From positions 48,463-112,462 of the forward strand of contig CAZICM010000031.1 of the NCBI GenBank assembly GCA_964537685.1: a DNA stretch of 64,000 nt, given 5' to 3'. The translations under genes and the position numbers were made by a program. The notes under the pieces are model-generated. The model ran no database searches. It saw nothing but the letters and a program-made list of their open reading frames with translations, and was not told where the DNA came from. Source of the DNA: CAZICM01 sp964537685 (GTDB taxonomy: Bacteria; Myxococcota_A; Polyangia; Polyangiales; Polyangiaceae). This document shows, piece after piece, positions 34,139-41,914 of this stretch; within the stretch, counting starts at the first letter, position 1, and the number at the start of each line of letters is the position of its first letter.

Positions 34139-34966
34139 ATGGGAAATCGCCTGCTCTCTCGTATAAAACTCTCCGATGTTCTTCTGAAGGGCTGGACAGG
34201 CATTATCCTCGTCTTCTTGTATCTGCCCATCCTTCTCCTGGTGATTTACTCATTCAATAATTCAAAATTAAATATCGTATGGGAAGGATTTACGTTTAAA
34301 TGGTACGGCCAGCTTGGGCAGGAAATATCGGCGCATTTAAGCGATGAGCGCCGCTCGCCGCTGGTTGAATCGTTTAATAACAGCTTGATTATTGCCGGCT
34401 TTACGACGGTATTTTCCGTGGCGCTGGGAACGGCCGGTGCCTGGCTTTTATACCGCTATAAATTCCCAGCGCTCCGCTCCATCAGCACGCTGATTTTCAT
34501 TCCGATGATTATTCCTGAAATCATCATGGGTATTAGCCTGCTGATTTTCTTTAAAACAATGAATTTGGAGCTGGGATTTGCGACGGTGATTATTTCGCAC
34601 GTCACCTTTTGCTTCCCATTCGTGTTAATTGCCGTGCAGGCCCGGCTTGCGGGCGTCGATCCAGCGCTGGAAGAAGCCGCGATGGATTTGGGAGCGACGC
34701 CGTTAAAAGCTTTTTTTCTTATTATGGTTCCATACCTCTTACCGGCGATTATCTCGGGAGCGCTGATGTCATTTACGCTATCGCTCGACGAGCTGATCGT
34801 TACTTATTTTACACGGGGGCCAAAGTCCGAAACGCTTCCAATTAAAGTATTCGGTATGGCCAAAGTCGGTCTAAATCCAATTTTAAATACGATTTCGACC
34901 GTGTTTATCGTACTGACTGCGATGCTTGTGGTCGTATCGGAGTCGCTGAAAAAAGCTAACCGTTAA
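34139..34966 (+). CDS. potC: Spermidine/putrescine ABC permease PotC
   Basis: 275 residues with six membrane segments. The EAA loop, EEAAMDLGATPLKAFFLIMV, which contacts the ATPase, is intact. The N-terminal segment IILVFLYLPILLLVIYSFNNSK is typical of PotC. First gene of the transporter set potC-potD-potB-potA, an order different from the E. coli potABCD operon. The 109 bp upstream hold no obvious promoter that I can support. Confidence 0.9.
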   Translation: MGNRLLSRIKLSDVLLKGWTGIILVFLYLPILLLVIYSFNNSKLNIVWEGFTFKWYGQLGQEISAHLSDERRSPLVESFNNSLIIAGFTTVFSVALGTAGAWLLYRYKFPALRSISTLIFIPMIIPEIIMGISLLIFFKTMNLELGFATVIISHVTFCFPFVLIAVQARLAGVDPALEEAAMDLGATPLKAFFLIMVPYLLPAIISGALMSFTLSLDELIVTYFTRGPKSETLPIKVFGMAKVGLNPILNTISTVFIVLTAMLVVVSESLKKANR

Positions 34967-35001
34967 CGTGTGCTGTGCGTGGTGAAGAAAGGGATTCGGA
35001 C

Positions 35002-36120
35002 ATGATCAAATTGGGTTTCTTCATTGGGGCTTCGCTGTTTGGCTTGTTTGCGCTTGCGGGCTGTAAGAGCGATGCGCCCCAGGCATCGCCTACGCCCTCG
35101 AAGTCGGCCGCTCCCGCAGCGTCGGGTTCCACGGCCGCGGCCCCCGCAGAAAAACCCAAGCCGGGCAAGGAAATCAATTTATTTGCCTGGTCGGAATATG
35201 TGCCCCAAGAAGTGATCGATGGTTTTACCAAGGAAACGGGCATTAAGGTGAATTATGAAACCTATGCCTCCAATGAAGAGATGCTATCGAAGCTATTGGC
35301 GGAGAGCACCAAGTACGATTTGATTCAGCCTTCGGAATACACGGTGGAAGCGCTGCTCAAGCAGAAGAAGCTTCAGGCGCTCGATCAATCGAATGTGCCC
35401 AACGCCAAGAATATTATGGCGGAGTTCCGCAACCTGCCTCACGATCCCGAGTTAAAATATTGTATTCCTTGGATGGGCGGCACCGTGGGTATTGTGATCA
35501 ATACGTCAAAGATTAAAGATCCTATCAAGGGCTATAAAGACGTATTCCAGGCCAAGCACAAGGGCAAGATTGTGGCGGTAAACGATAACCGCGAGCTGGT
35601 ATCGTGGGCGCTGGCGACGCAAGGGCTGGGGCCGAACGAAATTACCACCGATAATCTGGCCAAGGTAAAGCCTGTGCTGTCGGACTGGATTAAGCTGGTT
35701 AAAGTCTTTGATTCAGACAGCCCGAAGACGGCGCTGCTGAACGGCGATGTGGATTTGGGCGTGGTATGGAGCGGCGAAGCTGCGCTTTTGTATCAGCAGG
35801 ATAAAAAGTATCAATTTGTAATGCCCGAGGAAGGCGCGCACCAGAACGTCGACAGTCTATGCGTGCCCTTTACCGCGCAGAACAAAATCGGCGCCGAGAT
35901 GTTTATCAACTATACGCTCAAGCCCGAAGTTTCAAAGATTATCAGCGACAAATTCCCCTATACCAATCCCAACGGCGAAGCCCGGAAGCTGCTCAGCAAA
36001 GAGCAACTGGAGAACCCCGCGAGCTATCCGCCTCCGGGCAAGCGGGAAATCTTCCGCGATATCGGCAAAATGGCTTCGGAAATCGATAAACTGGTCACCG
36101 ACCTTAAGACGGCCAACTAG
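35002..36120 (+). CDS. potD: Polyamine-binding lipoprotein PotD
   Basis: 372 residues from ATG 35002. The signal MIKLGFFIGASLFGLFALAGC ends at a lipobox, then a Pro/Ala/Ser linker. The binding fold begins KEINLFAWSEYVPQEVIDGF, as in PotD/PotF. GVVWSGEAALLYQQ and the conserved Trp/Asp/Glu residues (VDLGVVWSGE) line the polyamine pocket. It delivers putrescine or spermidine to PotB/PotC at the inner membrane. Confidence 0.92.
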   Translation: MIKLGFFIGASLFGLFALAGCKSDAPQASPTPSKSAAPAASGSTAAAPAEKPKPGKEINLFAWSEYVPQEVIDGFTKETGIKVNYETYASNEEMLSKLLAESTKYDLIQPSEYTVEALLKQKKLQALDQSNVPNAKNIMAEFRNLPHDPELKYCIPWMGGTVGIVINTSKIKDPIKGYKDVFQAKHKGKIVAVNDNRELVSWALATQGLGPNEITTDNLAKVKPVLSDWIKLVKVFDSDSPKTALLNGDVDLGVVWSGEAALLYQQDKKYQFVMPEEGAHQNVDSLCVPFTAQNKIGAEMFINYTLKPEVSKIISDKFPYTNPNGEARKLLSKEQLENPASYPPPGKREIFRDIGKMASEIDKLVTDLKTAN

Positions 36121-36125
36121 CGCCA

Positions 36126-37004
36126 ATGACACCCAATACGGGGCAGGCACCTGAATTTGTAGGGACGCACCGGCCGCCCGGGCTAAGGGGCTGGCTATTG
36201 ATGTCGCCGCTGCTCGTGTGGCTTCTGGCTTTTGTGGTTGCGCCCACGGCGATTATGCTCGTCTATAGCTTTTGTACGCGCGACGAGCTGGGGCAGGTGG
36301 TTTTTGAATTTTCGCTCGATAATTTTAAGCGGGTATTTGATGCTACATATCTAAAAATCCTGCTTAATTCTATTTATTATGCGGCCATTACGACGGTCAT
36401 TTGCCTAATCGCGGGATATCCCGTGGCGTATTGCATTGGCCGGGCGGGCGAGGCGTGGAAGAACCGGCTTTTGATGCTGGTGATGGTGCCTTTTTGGACG
36501 AGTTTCTTAATCCGTACCTATGCATGGATGACGATTCTTAAGTCCGAGGGGCTGCTCAATGGGCTGCTTTTGTATTTGCATATGATATCGCAGCCGCTTG
36601 AGATTTTATATACGCCGACCGCTGTGGTGATCGGCCTTGTGTATTCATACCTGCCTTTTATGATTCTGCCAATTTATGGAAGCGTCGAGAAGCTCGATAA
36701 TTCCTTAATTGAGGCGGCTTTTGATTTGGGTGCCGGCCCCGTGAGGGCATTTTCAAATGTGATTGTTCCTCTGACAAAGCCAGGAATTGTCGCGGGTGTG
36801 ATGCTCGTTTTTATTCCCGCCATTGGTATGTTTGCCATTACGGATCTAATGGGCGGAGCCCGGGTTCCGATGATTGGCAATGTGATTCAGAATCAGTTTG
36901 GCCAGGCGCGGGACTGGCCTTTTGGGGCTGCGCTTGGAATGACGCTGCTCGTTGTCTTTGCGCTGTCATACTGGCTGAGCATGCGTAAGGAGTCGGATAC
37001 ATAG
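36126..37004 (+). CDS. potB: Spermidine/putrescine ABC permease PotB
   Basis: 292 residues, 5 bp after potD. Six membrane segments begin at LLMSPLLVWLLAFVVAPTAI. The EAA loop is IEAAFDLGAGPVRAFSNVIV, and DLMGGARVPMIGNVIQNQF is a PotB hallmark. It pairs with PotC to form the channel. Confidence 0.92.
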   Translation: MTPNTGQAPEFVGTHRPPGLRGWLLMSPLLVWLLAFVVAPTAIMLVYSFCTRDELGQVVFEFSLDNFKRVFDATYLKILLNSIYYAAITTVICLIAGYPVAYCIGRAGEAWKNRLLMLVMVPFWTSFLIRTYAWMTILKSEGLLNGLLLYLHMISQPLEILYTPTAVVIGLVYSYLPFMILPIYGSVEKLDNSLIEAAFDLGAGPVRAFSNVIVPLTKPGIVAGVMLVFIPAIGMFAITDLMGGARVPMIGNVIQNQFGQARDWPFGAALGMTLLVVFALSYWLSMRKESDT

Positions 37005-37006
37005 AC

Positions 37007-38092
37007 ATGGATAGCATGGTAGAGCTCCGCAAGGTATCCAAGCGCTTTGGCGCATTTGTCGCCGTGGCCGATGTGGATTTGCAGATCCGCGAGGGCGAAT
37101 TCATTACGCTGCTCGGGCCTTCAGGCTGCGGAAAAACAACGCTTTTGCGGATGATTTCGGGCTTTGAGACGCCTTCCGAGGGGCAGGTGTTTTTGGGCGG
37201 GGAAGATGTTACGCATGTTCCCGCTTACCGGCGCAATGTGAATCAGGTGTTTCAAAGCTATGCGCTCTTTCCTCATATGACGGTGAAGGAGAATATCGGT
37301 TTTGGGCTTCGGATGCAGAAAGTAGCTAAGGCCGAAATGGAGGAGCGTATTGCGGGTGTGGTTTCGATGGTATCGCTGAGCGGTATGGAAAACCGTAAGC
37401 CGAATCAGCTTTCGGGCGGTCAGAGGCAGAGGGTGGCGCTGGCGCGGGCGATTGTATGCCGGCCTAAGGTGCTTTTGTTGGATGAGCCGTTGAGCGCTTT
37501 GGATGCGAAGCTTAGGCATGCGATGCAGGTGGAGTTAAAGCGTTTGCAGCAGAAGCTGGGTATTACTTTTATTTTTGTGACGCACGATCAGGAAGAAGCG
37601 CTTACGATGTCCGATCGTATTGCTGTTATCAATAAGGGGCGTATTGAGCAGCTCGGTGATGTGTCGGATATTTATCACCGTCCAAAGACGACGTTTGTGG
37701 CCAATTTTATCGGTCAGGCCAATATTCTCGAGGCGGAATTCAGTTCGCGCGAAGGTGCGCATGTTAAGGTGAAGCTTGCGGGTAGTTCGATTGAGCTTGC
37801 GGTGAGCAGTACATCGGTTTCAAGGGAAATTACAAAGGTATTGGTTTCGATCCGGCCCGAGAAGCTGCATCTTCAAAAGAAGCGTCCGCCGGAAGAGGAG
37901 AATTGTTTTGAGGTCGAGGTGGTCGAGGAAATTTTTAAGGGTGCGACCGATCAGCTTTTGTTGCGTACCGAGTCGGGGCTGGAGTTGTTGGCGGTCGTCG
38001 CCAATGAAAGTTCGGCTCAGGAGCTGTTTCATAAAGGGGATAAATTATTTTGTTATTTGCATCCCGATGATGCGGTGGTTATCGAGGAGTAG
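37007..38092 (+). CDS. potA: Polyamine ABC transporter ATPase PotA
   Basis: 361 residues, starting 2 bp after potB. Walker A is GPSGCGKTTLL, the signature NQLSGGQRQRVALARAI, Walker B VLLLDEPLSALD, and the switch His is in FVTHDQEEALTMSDRI. A TOBE domain follows from about residue 240 (TFVANFIGQANILEAE; LVSIRPEKLHL), as in CUT1-type ATPases. Last gene of the polyamine operon. Confidence 0.95.
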   Translation: MDSMVELRKVSKRFGAFVAVADVDLQIREGEFITLLGPSGCGKTTLLRMISGFETPSEGQVFLGGEDVTHVPAYRRNVNQVFQSYALFPHMTVKENIGFGLRMQKVAKAEMEERIAGVVSMVSLSGMENRKPNQLSGGQRQRVALARAIVCRPKVLLLDEPLSALDAKLRHAMQVELKRLQQKLGITFIFVTHDQEEALTMSDRIAVINKGRIEQLGDVSDIYHRPKTTFVANFIGQANILEAEFSSREGAHVKVKLAGSSIELAVSSTSVSREITKVLVSIRPEKLHLQKKRPPEEENCFEVEVVEEIFKGATDQLLLRTESGLELLAVVANESSAQELFHKGDKLFCYLHPDDAVVIEE

Positions 38093-38097
38093 ATTTT

Positions 38098-38142
38098 TGA
38101 TATTTTGATATTTTGATATTTTAATTTAATATTTTAATATGT
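38098..38142. repeat. AT-rich 8-bp repeat between convergent genes
   Basis: TTTTGATA occurs three times in tandem, followed by TTTTAATTTAATATTTTAATAT. It separates the convergent potA and hemerythrin stops and could serve as a terminator region in both directions; there is no GC stem. Confidence 0.5.
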
Positions 38143-38144
38143 TT

Positions 38145-38624
38145 TTATAAGATTTTATTTTCGCCGGCCACCGTTTTAATGACATCCACGCCCGTTTGAA
38201 TTGCATCGACGATCCGGTCCAGTAGCGTGTGCCGTTCAGGATCGGGTAATTCTTCGGAGGCCCAGCGGTACATTAACTGATCTTCGCGCTGGGCATGCGA
38301 TTCTATAAATTGAATGAACTCTTTTATCTTGTCTTCTCGTACGGTGTGAATATCTAAGCCTACGCCCAGCTCCGCCGCCAATGAGCGGATTTTTTCGTGC
38401 TCTTCGCGGAGCGCTTTGGCTTCTTGTTCGTCCTGCCGTTCGAATAAGGGTAAAATATGCTCTTCCTCGAGTTCCAAATGGCCCGAGAGCGCCCGTTCAA
38501 AGTCGGTCCATGCGCTCTGTGAGCCTTCTGTGTCGCCAACGTGAACCCGGTTGAGCAGCATGTCAAAGAGTTCTTTGTGGCGCTGATGTTCGTGGTTGAG
38601 CTTGTCTTTTAGATTGATCGTCAT
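38145..38624 (-). CDS. Hemerythrin-like HHE domain protein
   Basis: 159 residues from ATG 38624 (MTINLKDKLNHEHQRH); an open extension to 38888 has no ribosome site. The non-haem di-iron ligands fit the hemerythrin pattern: His11 or 13, H49 with nearby Glu in LSGHLELEEEHILPL, His76 in REEHEKI, and HAQREDQLMYRW near residue 110 (HxxxxD/E). Such proteins bind oxygen or sense/repair iron or NO damage in the cytoplasm; the exact role is unknown. Confidence 0.8.
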   Translation of the reverse strand: MTINLKDKLNHEHQRHKELFDMLLNRVHVGDTEGSQSAWTDFERALSGHLELEEEHILPLFERQDEQEAKALREEHEKIRSLAAELGVGLDIHTVREDKIKEFIQFIESHAQREDQLMYRWASEELPDPERHTLLDRIVDAIQTGVDVIKTVAGENKIL

Positions 38625-38839
38625 TGGTGTCTCGGCCTCTGTGCGTAGCAGAATGCATGCCGCTGTGATTTTTGGAAATAATTTTTTTGAATCGTACCGA
38701 TGATGCGCAAAAGCTTCGCCGGGACGTGCATCCAATGCGCCTTGGATATCTTGGCTGGATACCTTGGCTTTGTAGGTCCCATGCGATAAGCTGTTAGAGA
38801 AGGGGAGTTTCTGTTTGGACTTCCCAAGGAGCATGTTCA

Positions 38840-40546
38840 ATGAGCTCGAAGAGGCACGATCGAAGAAAGAGGCTGCGCGGCCAAACAACTTGGCCGGCGG
38901 CGCTGCTTGGGCTGGCTTTGGCCGCGGCGTTTGGTTTGGGGGCGTGTGCGCGCGCCGACGATGAACAATACAAAAATGGTTCGGAACAGGCTGCGCTGCC
39001 CACGCCGCCGGCGCCGACTATTTTTGTCAATCCTCAGCCGGTTGCGATGCGAAGGTTATTGGCCCGCCAATACAAAAATTCAATTCGCACGATGTTTGGC
39101 GGTGAAGTTGCGAAGCTGGCTTCACCTCCCAAGGATGCAGCGGTGGATGGATATGATGCCATCGGTGCAAAACGGCTTTCGGTTTCGGATTCTGTGGTGA
39201 GCGCTTATGAGACGTCAGCGCGGGATGTGGCGGCGGCGGCCATCAAGAATATGACGCGCATTCAGGAGCTCTTGAAATGCATCCCTTCGGGGCCGTCGGA
39301 CAGCATGTGTCACCGCAAATTCGCCGAGAATTTTGGGCGGATGGCGTTTCGGCGCCCGCTTACGCAGTCCGAAATCGATCGCTATGCGGCGCTGTCTCAG
39401 GATGCGGCCGTTGAAATGAAAGATTTTTATGCGGGGCTGGAGCGGGTGATCAGCGCAATGCTTCAATCACCGCACTTTTTGTATATGGTCGAGACTGGGG
39501 CTCCGCTCGGCGAACAGAAGCGGGTGCTGAGCGATTATCAGCTTCTAACGCGGATGTCGTATTTCCTCCTGGATACGAGTCCAGATGAAGTGCTCTTGGA
39601 TTTGGTGCGCAATGAAGGCTTGTCCACGGACGATCAAATTCGTTTCGTGGCGCAGGCGATGCTGCAGCGCGTGGATGCCAAGTCGGCGCTCCGGAATTTT
39701 TATTCGGAGCTTTACCGGCTGCGCGATTTGGATGCGCAGGCCAAGGATGAGTCGCTGTTTGCGGGCTTTACGCCGGAGCTTCGGGCGGCGATGGTCGAGG
39801 AAACGCTGCGTTTAATCGACGATGTGGTGTGGGAGCGGGATGTGGATTTCCGCGAGATGTTCACCGCGGATTATACCTTTGCCAATGCCGAGCTGGCGGC
39901 GTTTTACAAGGCGTCCCATCCGGGCGGAGGTTTTGCGAGAATTACGCTTCCGCCCGAGCAAAAGCGGGTGGGTCTGCTCGGTCATGCGTCGATGCTGGCG
40001 CGCTATGCGCATACGACGACGACTTCGCCGACCTTGCGCGGTAAATTCGTTCGGGAGCGGTTGCTCTGTGAAACGATTCCGCCGCCGCCTCCCAATGTGT
40101 CCACGGCCTTGCCCGATCCCGATCCCAATCAAGGTCCGCAGACCATGAAGGATAGGCTGATTGAGCATCAGCAGAATCCGGCTTGTATAGGCTGTCATAA
40201 GCTGATGGATAATGTCGGTTTTGCATTGGAGAATTTCGATGCAATTGGGGCTTTCCGGATGACCGATCAGGGATTGCCCATCGATCCGACGACGGAAGCC
40301 GAAGGATTGGGCGTGTTTTCAAGTCCCGAGACGCTTGGCGCGATTCTTCGCAAGGATACGCGCGTGGCTACCTGTTTGGTGCGCAATCTCTATCGGCATG
40401 GAATGGGTCAATTGGAAAGCGAAGGAGAAGAGTACGCGATTCAGCGTATTGCGCTTGCATTTGCGGCTTCGGGATACCGCGTGCAATCGCTGTTGATGGA
40501 AATTGTTTCGAGCCCTGCCTTCCGGGTATTGGGGGTGCCGCAATGA
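38840..40546 (+). CDS. DUF1592/DUF1588-type exported protein
   Basis: 568 residues; AAGGAG lies 9 nt before ATG 38840. The signal region ALLGLALAAAFGLGACARA ends in a lipobox. Domain order resembles the DUF1587-DUF1592-DUF1588-DUF1585 proteins of Planctomycetes and Myxococcota: RQYKNSIRTMFGG, then FGRMAFRRPLTQSEIDRY, LSPHFLYMVE-like segments, HASMLARYAHTTTTSPTLRG, and NPACIGCHKLMDNVGFALE, a CxxCH haem c motif. TLRKDTRVATCLVRNLYRHGMG-like text closes it. A periplasmic or surface c-type cytochrome-linked role is inferred. Coupled to the next gene by an ATGA overlap. Confidence 0.88.
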   Translation: MSSKRHDRRKRLRGQTTWPAALLGLALAAAFGLGACARADDEQYKNGSEQAALPTPPAPTIFVNPQPVAMRRLLARQYKNSIRTMFGGEVAKLASPPKDAAVDGYDAIGAKRLSVSDSVVSAYETSARDVAAAAIKNMTRIQELLKCIPSGPSDSMCHRKFAENFGRMAFRRPLTQSEIDRYAALSQDAAVEMKDFYAGLERVISAMLQSPHFLYMVETGAPLGEQKRVLSDYQLLTRMSYFLLDTSPDEVLLDLVRNEGLSTDDQIRFVAQAMLQRVDAKSALRNFYSELYRLRDLDAQAKDESLFAGFTPELRAAMVEETLRLIDDVVWERDVDFREMFTADYTFANAELAAFYKASHPGGGFARITLPPEQKRVGLLGHASMLARYAHTTTTSPTLRGKFVRERLLCETIPPPPPNVSTALPDPDPNQGPQTMKDRLIEHQQNPACIGCHKLMDNVGFALENFDAIGAFRMTDQGLPIDPTTEAEGLGVFSSPETLGAILRKDTRVATCLVRNLYRHGMGQLESEGEEYAIQRIALAFAASGYRVQSLLMEIVSSPAFRVLGVPQ

Positions 40547-41889
40547 AACGCTTTTTGGAACGCAATAACAAAGGCCGTTTAATCTTAAATCGCAGGACGA
40601 TGCTGCGGGGTATGCTGGGCGGAGCCGCGGCGGCGATTGCTTTGCCAACGCTGGAAGCGATGCTCGATACCCAGGGCGTAGCCTATGCCGATGGCACGGG
40701 GCTTCCGCGAAGGCTGGCCACATGGTTTTTCGGTAATGGGGCGCGGCTAAATCGCTGGGTGCCTCAAGGCGAAGGGCCGAATTATCCGCTCAGCGACGAG
40801 CTCGCGCCGCTGGCCAATGTGAAAGAATATGTTAATGTAATGAGCGGATTTGATAACAAGGCCGCGGTTATCACATTCGGTCATTACGAAGGGATGGCTA
40901 TTCTATCCGGGCATCCGATGCTCAATGGAAATGGATATCCCAAGCCGGGCGGATTAACGATCGATCAGGTTGTGGCCACGCACAATGCGGGAAAGACCAT
41001 TTTCCCATCGCTGGAGCTGGGGATTTCAAAGCGGGTCGATACCTTTGCGGGGCCATTGATTCAATACTCGTCGCATAAGGGCACCGATCAGCCTTTGCCG
41101 CCTCAATACAATCCTCAGGCCGTATTCAATAAGCTTTTTGGCTCGTTTACGCCGGGGAGCGATCCATCGGGGCCGCTGCGGGTCAGTGTGCTGGATGTGG
41201 TGAAGCAGGATGCGCTCGATATTCAGAAGGAAGTGGGTTCGCTGGATAAGCAGCGGCTGGAGGCTCATCTCGAAGGCGTGAACAATCTTCAAAAGCAGAT
41301 TGGAGCGCTGCCTCCGGTGTGTACGCTTCCCAGTATGCCTTCGGCAACCAATGTCGATATCGGAATTATCGAGCCGCTGGCCGAAACCAACGATGCGATG
41401 AGCGAAATGATGGCCTATGCCTTTGCCTGCGATTTAACGAGGGCGGGTAGTGTGATGTTTAGCAGCGCTATCGGAACGACCATTTTCCATCCGATAGGTA
41501 CGGTGATTGAGCATCATTCGCTGACGCACTCGGAAAACCAAGAGCTTGTGCATCAGGGCGTTCTATTTACGATGCAATGCTATGCCAAATTGATTGAAAA
41601 GCTCAAGGCTATGCCTGAAGGGCAGGGGAGCTTGCTGGACAATACGATTGTGATATGCGCGAGCGATTGTTCAGAAGGAGCGACGCATTATACGGTCGAT
41701 CAGCCCTTTGTGGTGGCGGGCAATGCGGGCGGCGTGTTGAAAAACCCGGGTGTGCATTATCGCGCCTGGGGTAAGGAGAATACGGCGGATGTGCTTTTGG
41801 CCTGCTTAAAGGCGGTGGTTCCCGAGGCTACGAGCATTGGTTCTGGGCTGGGTATTTCAACGACACCTTGCAAGGCTATTTTGGCCTAG
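40543..41889 (+). CDS. DUF1552 family exported protein
   Basis: 448 residues overlapping the DUF1592 gene stop by 4 bp. The N-terminus LNRRTMLRGMLGGAAAAIALP is Tat-like (RR followed by a hydrophobic stretch). The mature part (RRLATWFFGNGARLNRWVP; SGFDNKAAVITFGHYEGMA; LLDNTIVICASDCSEGATH) matches DUF1552, a family with an alkaline-phosphatase-like fold always paired with DUF1592 proteins. The function of the pair is not known. Confidence 0.88.
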   Translation: MKRFLERNNKGRLILNRRTMLRGMLGGAAAAIALPTLEAMLDTQGVAYADGTGLPRRLATWFFGNGARLNRWVPQGEGPNYPLSDELAPLANVKEYVNVMSGFDNKAAVITFGHYEGMAILSGHPMLNGNGYPKPGGLTIDQVVATHNAGKTIFPSLELGISKRVDTFAGPLIQYSSHKGTDQPLPPQYNPQAVFNKLFGSFTPGSDPSGPLRVSVLDVVKQDALDIQKEVGSLDKQRLEAHLEGVNNLQKQIGALPPVCTLPSMPSATNVDIGIIEPLAETNDAMSEMMAYAFACDLTRAGSVMFSSAIGTTIFHPIGTVIEHHSLTHSENQELVHQGVLFTMQCYAKLIEKLKAMPEGQGSLLDNTIVICASDCSEGATHYTVDQPFVVAGNAGGVLKNPGVHYRAWGKENTADVLLACLKAVVPEATSIGSGLGISTTPCKAILA

Positions 41890-41914
41890 CCCCAAAACCG
41901 ATACAGTCGCTTTC

